This document shows positions 6,298 through 13,881 of a stretch of 20,436 nt of DNA, one piece after another. Every line of letters begins with the position of its first letter. The first letter of the stretch is position 1. The DNA is from JBEKCP01 sp050014815 (GTDB lineage Bacteria > Planctomycetota > Planctomycetia > Pirellulales > Thermoguttaceae). Under the pieces are notes generated by a model, which was given only the letters and a program-made list of their open reading frames with translations, had not been told where the DNA came from and did no database searches. Both the position numbers and the translations under genes were made by a program. Location: the NCBI GenBank assembly GCA_050014815.1, contig JBEKCP010000048.1, forward strand, positions 1-20,436, written 5' to 3'.

Positions 6298-8028
6298 ATG
6301 AGATTGATATCGCCGGTGAAGTGGAAAGTCCTGATCGCCGTGATGCTGCTGGCCGTCGGCGGTCACGTTCGCTGCCACGCCGAGACCTATTACCTCTCTC
6401 CCGGCGGTTCTGATGGCCAGGAAGGGACTTCGCCCCAGAAAGCGTGGCAGACGATCAGCCGGGCGAACAAGGCGTCGCTCCAGCCGGGCGACAGCGTGCT
6501 GCTGGAAGGCGGCGGCACCTTTCCCGGCAACCTGCTGGTCCGCGCCTCGGGCACGGCGAAAGCGCCGATCATCATCGCGTCCTACGGGCGCGGCACGGCC
6601 ACCATCTGCGGCGGCGATTCCTACGGCATCCGCCTGCTCAACTGCCAGTACGTCGAGGTGCGGAACCTGCATCTGGTCGGTTCCGGAGTGACGCCGCGTG
6701 GCGAGTCCACCAACAAGGCCATCGGGCTGGACATCTACAGCACGGCCACCGCCGGCAAGCCGTGGCAGAGCATCCACGTGGACAGGGTCACAGTGAAGGG
6801 CTTCCGCGAGGGCATCGTCTTCCACACGCGGCTGGGCGTCCAGGTTGACCCGCCTCGTTCCTTCGACCACTTCCGCGCCAACGGCATCGAGTTCTTCAAG
6901 CCCGCCGCCAGCGAGGGCGTGGTCGGCTATAACGACGTGCAGATCACCAACTGCGAGGTCGGCGAGTGCCTGTTCAGCGGCATCTATGGCTGGGGCTCGG
7001 CCAAGAGCAGCGGAAAGCCCTGGTTCCTGCCGGTGGGCAACGGCACGCTGACCAACTGTCGCATCGCCGGCTGCCTGGTCCACGACATCTATTGCGACCC
7101 GGTCGCCGATCCCTGGCTCGGCACGCCCATCCAGCTCCTCAATGCCACCGGCTGCACCATCGAGCGCTGCACCATCCGTCATTGCGGGCAGGCGGCCAAC
7201 TCCAAGGGCTCGCAGGGCGGGATCGGCGGGCTGGTGTTCCTGGAATGCGACAGGTGCGTGGCCCAGTTCAACGAGTGCCACCACATGGTGACCACCATCC
7301 GCGCCGACGGCTGCGCCTTCGACATCGACGGCGGCTGCACCAACTGCATTCTCCAGTACAACTACTCCCACGACAACGAGGGCTCGGGGTTCCAGTCGGG
7401 GCCGTTCGAGGGTTGCAGCCCTCTGGGTGACAACACGATCCGCTACAACATCAGCGAAAACGACGCCAAGAAGAACACCGACAACACCGGGGGGATCATG
7501 ACGTGGGGCTCCCAGCCCCGCGGCCAGATCTACAACAACACCGTGTTCGCCGGCAAGGGGCTGAAGAGCAACCCCGCCGCCTTTCGCGGAGGCGACGGCT
7601 TCGCCGTCCGCAACAACATCTTCGTCGCCGACCATGACGGGGAGATCGTCGTCGCCGGCAGGGGTACGTTCCAGAACAACTGCTACTGGCGGACCAACGG
7701 CAACCCGCGCCTGGCGGGCCATGCCGATTTGGCGGCTTGGCGGAAGGCGTCGGGCCAGGAGAGGCTCGACGGCGCTGACGTTGGCTTCCAGGTCGATCCC
7801 CAGTTTCGCGCCCCGGGCGGCGGCGGCAGCATCGACGATGCCGCCCGTCTGGGCACGCTGCGCGCCTACGACCTGCTGCCGTCCTCGCCGCTGGCAGGCA
7901 AGGGTCTCGATTTGCAGCAGCGCTTTCGGGTCGCGCCGGGGCCCTGTGACTTCCACGGCACGTCCTTGCAGCCGGAAATGAAGTTCTGCCTCGGTGCCAA
8001 CCAGGATCTCCCCCGCCGCCAAGAATAG
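6298..8028 (+). CDS. Exported right-handed parallel beta-helix protein (polysaccharide-lyase-like)
   Basis: 576 residues. AGGAG at 6286-6290, seven bases before ATG 6298, selects this start. The signal peptide covers residues about 1-28 (KWKVLIAVMLLAVGG...CHA). It is followed by YYLSPGGSDGQEGTSPQKAW, LQPGDSVLLEGG and repeated beta-helix coils such as VEVRNLHLVGSG, NDVQITNCEVGEC, GCTIERCTIRHCG, CVAQFNECHH, NCILQYNYSHDN and FAVRNNIF. This is the architecture of pectate/alginate/chondroitin-lyase-like exported proteins, with Asn/Cys ladders. Catalytic residues cannot be assigned by eye; it may be a lyase, an epimerase or a binding protein. The gene looks intact and stands alone between two stretches without genes. 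Neighbouring glycoside hydrolase remnants fit a polysaccharide-degradation setting. Confidence 0.88.
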   Translation: MRLISPVKWKVLIAVMLLAVGGHVRCHAETYYLSPGGSDGQEGTSPQKAWQTISRANKASLQPGDSVLLEGGGTFPGNLLVRASGTAKAPIIIASYGRGTATICGGDSYGIRLLNCQYVEVRNLHLVGSGVTPRGESTNKAIGLDIYSTATAGKPWQSIHVDRVTVKGFREGIVFHTRLGVQVDPPRSFDHFRANGIEFFKPAASEGVVGYNDVQITNCEVGECLFSGIYGWGSAKSSGKPWFLPVGNGTLTNCRIAGCLVHDIYCDPVADPWLGTPIQLLNATGCTIERCTIRHCGQAANSKGSQGGIGGLVFLECDRCVAQFNECHHMVTTIRADGCAFDIDGGCTNCILQYNYSHDNEGSGFQSGPFEGCSPLGDNTIRYNISENDAKKNTDNTGGIMTWGSQPRGQIYNNTVFAGKGLKSNPAAFRGGDGFAVRNNIFVADHDGEIVVAGRGTFQNNCYWRTNGNPRLAGHADLAAWRKASGQERLDGADVGFQVDPQFRAPGGGGSIDDAARLGTLRAYDLLPSSPLAGKGLDLQQRFRVAPGPCDFHGTSLQPEMKFCLGANQDLPRRQE

Positions 8029-8122
8029 GAAACTAAGCTGACGGCAGCGGAACGGAGCAGGATCAGCCCAGATCTGTGCGCCTCACCGGGAACCCGAAAC
8101 CTTCCCCATCTTGATTTTTCTA

Positions 8123-8149
8123 CCGTGAACGGTTACCCTGAACGATTAC
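8123..8149 (-). repeat. Right inverted copy of GTAACCGTTC motif, with a tandem variant
   Basis: The plus strand reads CCGTGAACGGTTAC (8123-8136) and at once a near copy CCTGAACGATTAC (8137-8149). The first is the reverse complement of the motif at 5713-5726 with one mismatch. The tandem sits just before the Shine-Dalgarno of the next gene, so a regulatory role for that gene is an alternative to a transposon end. Confidence 0.45.
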
Positions 8150-8163
8150 AGCCAGGAGATCAC

Positions 8164-10047
8164 ATGAACATCCTCAAAACCTTGGTCGCATTTGCCTTGT
8201 CATTATGGGTTATGCCATCGGTGTTTGCCGGTGAACCGGACAAGACCCCCGATGCTGCCACTACGGTGACGCCCGCAGGTGAGTACCAGACTGCTTGGTT
8301 GACACTGAACAAAGGTTGGGAAAACGGGGCCGATGTTCGAGTGTTCCTGGGCCTTCGCGGGGGGCAAGGAACGACCGCGTGGTTCGTCGGTCCCGCGCGG
8401 AGCGATTGCCATTACATGTGGCTGGACCAGATCGCACTGAAACTGGAGGGCGATCGTCTCAAGGGCGACATCAGGGGCCGTATGGTGAAGCAGTGGGCGC
8501 CAATCGCACATACGGGTGACTATGTTTGCAGCTTCAACGCCAAGGTCACCAGTGGCCAGGTGACGGGGGCGTTTACCATCGCCATCACGCCCACGGGCCA
8601 GCAACCGCAGAACGCCAGCGGCAACCTGACCGGCACGCTTCAGACGGAACAGCAGGCGAAGGCGAAGGACGCTCTTCCTGTCGGCAAGAACTGGCCGTGG
8701 TGGTACGGCGCGGGATCCGCCATGCGCGGTCCCGCTTGCGGGGCCAAAATGATCGAGTCGTTGAACGATGCCAGGCCGGTCTGGAAGAGCGAGGACGCCA
8801 TGCCCGGTATGTGGGGCAAAGGTCCAGACGGGCGTTACCAGACGCGCGTGTTGATGACGGGTTGCGATGGCGGGGCCTCCAGTCCCGTCGTGGCCGATGG
8901 GTTGGTGTATCAGTTCTACTTCCGGCCAAGCGGACCGATCAAGGACGCGACGGTGTATGAGAACAATAAGGCCATCGTTCTAAAGGATGATGCCCAGGCC
9001 AGGGAGAAAGCGGCCACACTGACCACCAACCCCATAGCGCAACGCGCCTACGTGGATTGGTCCCGCCCTCTGGCCGATGATTTTGTCGTTTGCCTGGACG
9101 CGGCAACAGGCAAGACGGTGTGGAAAGCCGCTTTGCCGGGGCGGTCTGGGAACGGCCAGACCCACAAATGGCGCGGTTTCAACCCGACGCCCTGCGTCCA
9201 CGACGGGATCGTGTATGTCGTCAACTACGCCAGTTACCTCTATGCCCTGGATACCAAGAGCGGAAAGTTGCTCTGGGAACATGTCGGCACGAAGGGCAGT
9301 TTTGGCGCCGGTGCCGCTGGCCCAGCCGTCGCCGAGGGCACGGTTGTTGTTCAAGGCCAGTACAATGGTGTCGCTCTGGACGCCAAGACGGGCAAGGAAC
9401 TCTGGAAAGGTCCCGGCGGCAATGTCTTGAATTGGAACAATGGCGGTCGAGAGTATTTTGTTGTCGATACGAGTTGCGTGGATCCCAAGACCGGCAAGGT
9501 GCTTTGGAAACTGGAGGCCAAGAATCTCCTTGCGAATACCTGGCGAATCATCGACGGCGACTACCTCTTGGGCACGATCGGCGCGGGGATGAACGCTGAA
9601 GGGGGGCAACTGGTCTGCTACCGTCTTTCTCCCACTGGCGCTGAACAGAAATGGATTGGCGAGACGGTGAATGCAGGGACTCTCGCCGTGCATGGCGGTC
9701 ACGTTTACGCACAAACCGGCAGAGAAATGATCTGCGTGAAGCTCGAAGACGGCCAGCTCGTGGCGAAACTACCCATGGGGAATAGCACTTCGCCGATGAC
9801 CACCGTCGCCGATGGGCGCCTCTTCTTCCGCCCAGAAGGCCGACACGGACCGTCCCCCTTCATGATGTGTGATGCCAACCCGTCTGCCTTCAGACTCCTG
9901 ACCGAGGGGGCATGGGGTACGTTGAACCCGACGGATTCTGCTTACGCTGTCCATACGGTTGTTTCCCCGGTGGTGGATGGCCGCATGTTCATTCGCGGCC
10001 ACGATGGGGTGTACTGCTATGACCTGCGGAAGACGGCGGATAAGTGA
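8164..10047 (+). CDS. Exported PQQ-type beta-propeller protein with one N-terminal beta-rich module
   Basis: 627 residues from ATG 8164. AGGAG at 8154-8158, five bases upstream, selects it over an in-frame start at 8125. Signal peptide: residues about 1-23 (KTLVAFALSLWVMPSVFA). Residues about 37-165 form a module like those of the protein at 1611-4190 (LKLEGDRLKGDIRG, TSGQVTGAFTIAI, GNLTGTL). Residues about 175-627 are the propeller: CLDAATGKTVWKA, ALDTKSGKLLWEH, ALDAKTGKELWKG and CVDPKTGKVLWKL. The ending FIRGHDGVYCYDLR parallels the other paralogue. Probably periplasmic. The substrate is unknown, and classical quinoprotein ligands are not evident. No distal operon partner: the next sequence is a gene remnant. 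Confidence 0.9.
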   Translation: MNILKTLVAFALSLWVMPSVFAGEPDKTPDAATTVTPAGEYQTAWLTLNKGWENGADVRVFLGLRGGQGTTAWFVGPARSDCHYMWLDQIALKLEGDRLKGDIRGRMVKQWAPIAHTGDYVCSFNAKVTSGQVTGAFTIAITPTGQQPQNASGNLTGTLQTEQQAKAKDALPVGKNWPWWYGAGSAMRGPACGAKMIESLNDARPVWKSEDAMPGMWGKGPDGRYQTRVLMTGCDGGASSPVVADGLVYQFYFRPSGPIKDATVYENNKAIVLKDDAQAREKAATLTTNPIAQRAYVDWSRPLADDFVVCLDAATGKTVWKAALPGRSGNGQTHKWRGFNPTPCVHDGIVYVVNYASYLYALDTKSGKLLWEHVGTKGSFGAGAAGPAVAEGTVVVQGQYNGVALDAKTGKELWKGPGGNVLNWNNGGREYFVVDTSCVDPKTGKVLWKLEAKNLLANTWRIIDGDYLLGTIGAGMNAEGGQLVCYRLSPTGAEQKWIGETVNAGTLAVHGGHVYAQTGREMICVKLEDGQLVAKLPMGNSTSPMTTVADGRLFFRPEGRHGPSPFMMCDANPSAFRLLTEGAWGTLNPTDSAYAVHTVVSPVVDGRMFIRGHDGVYCYDLRKTADK

Positions 10048-10059
10048 TGCGTGGGAATA

Positions 10060-10380
10060 GGGGTGCAACTCATCCTGTCGGTCCTGCGCGATGCGAAGGA
10101 CAAGGTCGTGCTCCACACCACGGGCAGTTGCCGCGACGTGGCTGCCGCCTTCAATCGTGAGCCGGAGCTGCTCAGGCAGAAGGTCAAGGCCATCTACATG
10201 GAAGCCGGCAACGGCCCGGACGGGAACCAGAACGAATACAACGTAAGCATTTCCCCGCTGGCCTACGCGCGGCTCTTGGAGTCGGGCCTGCCCATCCACT
10301 GGTGCCCCTGCTTCGGCAAGGACGGTTACGGGACGCACTACACCGCGGACCAGTCTGCCGTCGTTGTTGAAGCTCAGTGC
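10060..10380 (+). pseudogene. Internal fragment of a nucleoside hydrolase-like protein
   Basis: The frame reads VQLILSVLRDAKDKVVLHTT, GSCRDVAAAFNREPELLRQK, AIYMEAGNGPDGNQNEYNV, then PLAYARLLESGLPIHWCPC and FGKDGYGTHYTADQ. This resembles the central part of planctomycete nucleoside hydrolase-like exported proteins (a family usually above 300 residues). Signal peptide, N-terminal Asp cluster and C-terminus are missing; the only possible start is a GTG at 10051. Past about 10355 another frame looks coding (KLSAELNPPQATTFVFRA), so a second junction or a frameshift lies there. It begins four bases after the stop of the propeller gene, so the break is very close to that gene. Confidence 0.55.
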
Positions 10381-10493
10381 CGAGCTGAATCCGCCGCAGG
10401 CCACGACCTTCGTCTTCCGGGCAACCAGTCCGTGCTGTTTTCCGGGCCGTAGACGGTTACGCCGCGGCGCAACGTCCGCCGAGAAGCAGCTTG

Positions 10494-12041
10494 TCAAAGA
10501 GCCGCGTGGTGGTTGCCGGGGTCCCGAGCAGGGAACCTTTGTGTCCGACATTGACACACTTTACGTCTGAATTGACAGGGCACCGCGTCGTCCTGCATTC
10601 CGTCCGGATGGGTGTACCGGACGGTCCTCGTGATGTCGTCGTACTCCGCCAGTTCGACGGCGAACTCGTCCAAGAAGCTCCCGCACTGGTCGACCCGCGG
10701 AAATATTATCTGTTTCTTCTTGATCCGCGAGTACAACACCCCGATGGAGGCCGACCGGTTCACGGTCCACTTCGTCAGGCAGCCCTCCTGGTGCGGTTCA
10801 TGATCTGCGGCAGAATACAGGATCGCGAAGAGTCCGAAAGCGGACTTCAGCCGATCCATAAGCAGGCGGTTGAGCACATGCCCGTTGCCGCCGCCGTCCG
10901 CTCCGATCCAGCGCACGCGGAACTTCCGGCAGCGCTCGGCAACTTCCTCCACGACTCGAAGGGGATCCTCCGTAGCGGCGAAACGTTCAAAGCGGCAGAC
11001 TTCAAAGCAGTAGTCGCTCCGCATGTAGCCGATCACAACAACCGTTCTTGATGTTCCGCCGCCGCCCCAGTCTATGCCGAGAACAAGATTCGATCGTCCT
11101 TGCGGTGAGATGTTCTCCAGCGACTCCGCCATCGGGTTCTTACTGCAACAGGCTTCCAGTTCCGCGCGGGTCGCCACATGGTCGCCGGTGGTCGTCGGCA
11201 ACCCGAGGACCTCGTTCTTGAACTTGGTGAGGTCGTAGATCCGATGTCGGTCCAGGATCTTGTCATAGGTAATCCAGGGAACCATGACGTGGTTGACCCA
11301 GAAGCCCGCGCCCCACTGGGCATTGGGATTGCGTGCGATCCAGCGACCATTCTGCCGGTTGAGCGAGCTGCGACAGTCCGGACAGATGATTCCTGCCGGG
11401 CCGAGACTTCGCTCATCCAGGATCACGCCCTTGTCGCACTTGGTGCAGTGGATGGTCCATTCGTTGGCCGTGGATTGGGAGAAGGTCGTTTCCAAGTGGT
11501 TCGAGATGTCCTTGGGTGTGCCAGTGAGGATCGTGCGGCCGTTCCGAGCGTGGCTCAGCGTCTCTTGGAGGACTGGCAGGTCGCCAGCGGCCATGTCTTG
11601 AAACTCATCCACTATCAAAAGGCTGGCACTGAGGCCGCGGCACGAATCCGCCGAATGGCAGGCCGCCCGCACAAACAGCGTCGAGCCGTTGGCGAACTGC
11701 ATGTTCATCACCTGGGGGCGACGCGCCCTGCGACCAAGCAGCGTGCGGCGAATGAGTGGGCTTTGCTCCAAGGACGGCAATAGGCGAGTGTGACTGAACA
11801 CGCGAGCCTGCTCGATGCGGGGGCATACGAACAGCATCTGGATACCGGGGGTCTTGCAGGCTTCGTACAGGATCGTATTCACCAGAAAGGTGCTTTTCTC
11901 GGTCTGTCGACTGCAGCGCATCACCAAATCTTGATCCGTGACGGCGTAAACCTCCGGCAAGTAGGGCCGACCGTCAAAGTTCGGCGGAGTCCTTTTGATA
12001 CGAGGTATTGGCGATATCATACAACCCGGGCGGGGGGCCAT
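10494..12041 (-). CDS. Phage-type terminase large subunit (GpA/TerL-like), C-terminus replaced
   Basis: 515 residues from ATG 12041; ATG 12020 and TTG 12089 are alternatives, none with a good Shine-Dalgarno. Packaging ATPase: Walker A CSRQTEKST (residues 43-51; Glu where TerL proteins usually have Gly before Lys-Ser), Walker B LLIVDEFQD (141-149, Asp145-Glu146), motif III TILTGTP (170-176). A zinc ribbon follows at Cys199/Cys202/Cys220/Cys223. Nuclease: GIDWGG (Asp324), GADGGGNG (Asp382) and PDGMQDDAV (Asp484/485). All three acidic positions are present. After DDAV the frame enters foreign DNA, so the usual final residues are replaced. In phages this enzyme packages and cuts DNA with the small terminase and portal, neither of which is here. 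It is probably a prophage relic, though its long intact frame deserves explanation. Confidence 0.8.
   Translation of the reverse strand: MAPRPGCMISPIPRIKRTPPNFDGRPYLPEVYAVTDQDLVMRCSRQTEKSTFLVNTILYEACKTPGIQMLFVCPRIEQARVFSHTRLLPSLEQSPLIRRTLLGRRARRPQVMNMQFANGSTLFVRAACHSADSCRGLSASLLIVDEFQDMAAGDLPVLQETLSHARNGRTILTGTPKDISNHLETTFSQSTANEWTIHCTKCDKGVILDERSLGPAGIICPDCRSSLNRQNGRWIARNPNAQWGAGFWVNHVMVPWITYDKILDRHRIYDLTKFKNEVLGLPTTTGDHVATRAELEACCSKNPMAESLENISPQGRSNLVLGIDWGGGGTSRTVVVIGYMRSDYCFEVCRFERFAATEDPLRVVEEVAERCRKFRVRWIGADGGGNGHVLNRLLMDRLKSAFGLFAILYSAADHEPHQEGCLTKWTVNRSASIGVLYSRIKKKQIIFPRVDQCGSFLDEFAVELAEYDDITRTVRYTHPDGMQDDAVPCQFRRKVCQCRTQRFPARDPGNHHAAL
10536..10577 (-). repeat. Tandem terminal repeats resembling an IS21-type end
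   Basis: Reading leftward from 10577, TGTCAAT recurs 21 bases later (10556), each followed by a GAC and an AAAG at similar distances. Multiple short direct repeats at the tip are a hallmark of IS21-family ends. They begin directly after the last conserved terminase codons, so an insertion probably cut the gene here. No IstA/IstB gene is present; only the end survives. Confidence 0.4.
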
Positions 12042-12045
12042 GGCC

Positions 12046-12170
12046 ACATTCTGAAGGAAAAGCCAGCACCCAAGTCCGCCGCCACCCAACTTTCACAGAC
12101 GAAGGAACGTGTCGTCACCTCGAATTACCCTGACCATCTTTGGATGGCGGATCTGACCACCGTGCCCATG
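12046..12170 (+). mobile_element. Fragment of an IS3-type (rve) transposase
   Basis: The frame reads ILKEKPAPKSAATQLSQTKE, RVVTSNYPDHLWMADLTTVP. This is the entry to the DDE integrase core: 'P...W..DLT.VP' carries the first catalytic Asp of many rve transposases. Nothing before or after survives. It sits back to back with the terminase start and joins the IS4-type fragment at about 12171. Confidence 0.6.
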
Positions 12171-12316
12171 CTCGGCTTGATTCTCCGCCGTATGCGGCGC
12201 GCTGGCCGTGCTGCCGTCGGCCAGAAGAACCTGCCGGCCGTGCCACAGCCAGCGATTCGGCGCCTTCTGCTCGCAGCGTTCGGCCACTGCGGTGGTGAGG
12301 CGTCGATGGGCTGCGG
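12171..12316 (-). mobile_element. Fragment of an IS4-type DDE transposase
   Basis: The minus strand reads HRRLTTAVAERCEQKAPN, RWLWHGRQVLLADGSTAS and PHTAENQAE. 'LWHGR.V.L.DGST..mPDT..NQ' is the first-Asp region of IS4-family transposases. The fragment runs straight into the 113-bp repeat on its upstream side, which suggests the repeat is the element's leader with the transposase N-terminus deleted. Confidence 0.6.
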
Positions 12317-12429
12317 TCAAAATACTCAGCCGAACTGCAAGTATCAAGCAGCACAGGACTTGCGAACGTCAATTGAACGCTCGTTTCGGCCGCTTGACAG
12401 CGTCCGGCGGCCACCCGATGCTGAGGTTT
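12317..12429. repeat. 113-bp dispersed repeat, copy 1
   Basis: Aligns without gaps to 19973-20085 with 8 mismatches by eye (105/113). Here it adjoins the IS4-type fragment and may be its 5' leader or end. Confidence 0.85.
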
Positions 12430-12441
12430 AGGATCGACCGC

Positions 12442-12567
12442 CTACAGCACGGCGGTCGCCAGCGCCTCGCCCTTGGCCGACCACAGTTTGTTGCTGCTAG
12501 CCCGGGCGAGTTCCTCGAACACAATCGCAGCCAGGAGGTTGTTGGCAACCGGGTTCACGTGTTGCGG
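12442..12567 (-). pseudogene. Short C-terminal coding remnant (NPVANNLLAAIVFEELARA)
   Basis: From after a stop at 12568 to TAG at 12442 the minus strand reads PQHVNPVANNLLAAIVFEEL and then ARASSNKLWSAKGEALATAV. It has clear amphipathic helical, protein-like composition but no start except a GTG. Family not recognised. It lies between the 113-bp repeat and a REP-like pair. Confidence 0.35.
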
Positions 12568-12583
12568 TCAGCAGCAGGGAAAT

Positions 12584-12705
12584 AAGGGGAACTGTCCCAT
12601 TTTTGCGACCAAGCCGATCATCGCCGACCATCGTGCCGCGATGGTGCTGAGACGGTGCGCGGACGGCGCCCCCCGGTGCCCGCGAAAATGGGGACCGTCC
12701 CCTCA
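12584..12705. repeat. REP-like inverted pair 1 (BIME-like)
   Basis: The left arm AAGGGGAACTGTCCCATTTT (from 12584, extending to GCG at 12607) is mirrored by CGCGAAAATGGGGACCGTCC (from 12681, ending CCCT). Each arm contains a GGGAC..GTCCC palindrome. Two opposed copies some 75 bases apart resemble a BIME. The right arm carries the stop codon of the leftward gene at 12703. Confidence 0.65.
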
Positions 12706-13469
12706 GGGCTGGCAGCCCGGCCCGCAAGCGGTTGACCCTGGCAGGTCGGCGCGGGGCGGGTTGTTCAAGATATGTTGCGCCGCCTCGAACGTTCGGAGGA
12801 TGTGCTGATAATCGGGATCTTCCTTCGCTGCAAAGACGGCCGTTCCGCAGGCCTCCGTGCCGCCGGCCGCCTTCGCCAAAGGCGCCAGGAGGAACGCGTT
12901 TTGTTCGGGGCGCGTGATGCGCACCCAATTCCTCCGGGGCAGAGCAACTTCCGGTTGGACCACCACGAGTTCCTGAAACCCGAGTCGTCCGGCCAGTAGA
13001 TCCTTCTCCAGCAGCTTCGATTCCGGCCGCTCCATCATTTCCTGATAGCGCGAGGGCAACGGGGGCGGGACCGACGCGGACCCGCGCGAAGCGGCCGGCG
13101 CGATCTTGACCAGCTTGCCCAACGCCTCGTCTCGCACGCGCTCGGGGAAGATCTGCTTCCCCGCTCGCGTCGGGCCCTCACGCGGACGCCGACCTTCGAG
13201 CCGGCCTTCTCCAGCAACTCGGTGAACAGCTTCTGTTGGTGCTGGGCAGTCTCCGTACCGAAGGTCCAACCCATGTTCCCCGTCGGCCTGTCCGCCTTGT
13301 CCCAGACAAACACCACGTCGACCACGGCCTCGGCGGCAGCGGCTTCCGGCGACGGCGACAACTCGGCAGCGAAGCACAGCAGATCGTCCAGTAAATGGAA
13401 CTCAGCCGTGGCCAAGGCGCCCGCGGCCGTGCCCGCGCCGAACAAAAATCTCCGGCGGCTGGTCCGCAT
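12703..13469 (-). pseudogene. Tat-signal exported protein, frameshifted
   Basis: ATG 13469 begins MRTSRRRFLFGAGTAAGAL, a twin-arginine signal (SRRRFLFG). VVDVVFVWDKADRPTGNMGW and HQQKLFTELLEKAGSKVGV follow in one frame. At about 13166-13195 the sense moves to another frame: GPTRAGKQIFPERVRDEAL, SRYQEMMERPESKLLEKDLL, GFQELVVVQPEVALPRRNWV, KEDPDYQHILRTFEAAQHI, LNNPPRADLPGS, stop at 12703. The ending resembles that of exported planctomycete proteins of unknown function, often found with cytochrome-type domains (weak recollection). A one-base change would restore a protein of about 255 residues, so a sequencing error is possible. No good Shine-Dalgarno at 13469; an in-frame ATG at 13490 is an alternative. 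Confidence 0.6.
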
Positions 13470-13499
13470 GCCGCCATGACACCCCGCGCACATTCTTTT

Positions 13500-13881
13500 G
13501 TTACAGATCGCAAGCCCTTTCTTCAATTGCCCCCACTTTGGCCCTGATGTAGCCGTTCCAAGCCGGGCTCACTGGACAGCCAACCAAACGGCACCGCCAT
13601 GAGTATAACTTGGCGGCGAAAGAAGTCCAACCAATAGATGCCCCAAAAGAGCTTGCATTGTTGGGCCGCCCGCGTGACAATACGTCGGCCGCCACCTTCC
13701 ATTGCGCTTGATCCTTCCGCTCGGGGCGGGTATTCTGGCCGTACGCCAAGCCCGGGGGACTGGTCCATTTTTCGGCCGATCGACGTCTTTCTTGGATCGA
13801 GCGCTGTCCGAAAACATGGACCTGTCCCCTTCGTCCCCTGGAACTGGTTACTTGACAGACAGGCTCCACCCAAGCGAATGA
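13500..13881. other. Intergenic stretch of about 380 bases with a REP-like pair
   Basis: No supported gene. A minus-strand frame at 13523-13720 has a hydrophobic run (FRRQVILMAVPFGWL) but no start or homology I can name. A consensus -35 TTGACA lies at 13852 ahead of the next gene, without a matching -10 before its ATG. Confidence 0.4.
13754..13830. repeat. REP-like inverted pair 2
   Basis: GGGGGACTGGTCCATTTTTC (from 13754, then GG) is mirrored by CCGAAAACATGGACCTGTCC (from 13808, then CCT). It belongs to the same family as the pair at 12584-12705, with about 30 bases between the arms. Confidence 0.65.

Noticed and set aside
6280..8022. A 580-codon minus-strand frame opposite the beta-helix gene.
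   Set aside because: Repetitive Ala/Val/Asp composition with no domain pattern; the beta-helix frame explains the DNA.
13469..13500. A heme-c-like CAGCH motif (MCAGCHGG) in frame upstream of the Tat signal at 13469.
   Set aside because: It precedes the twin-arginine signal, where no folded heme domain fits. A start at 13469 leaves it untranslated, so it is probably chance.
10494..13880. Defence island or CRISPR-like locus around the terminase.
   Set aside because: No spacer-repeat periodicity and no nuclease, helicase or reverse transcriptase genes of known defence families; the repeats are IS or REP types.
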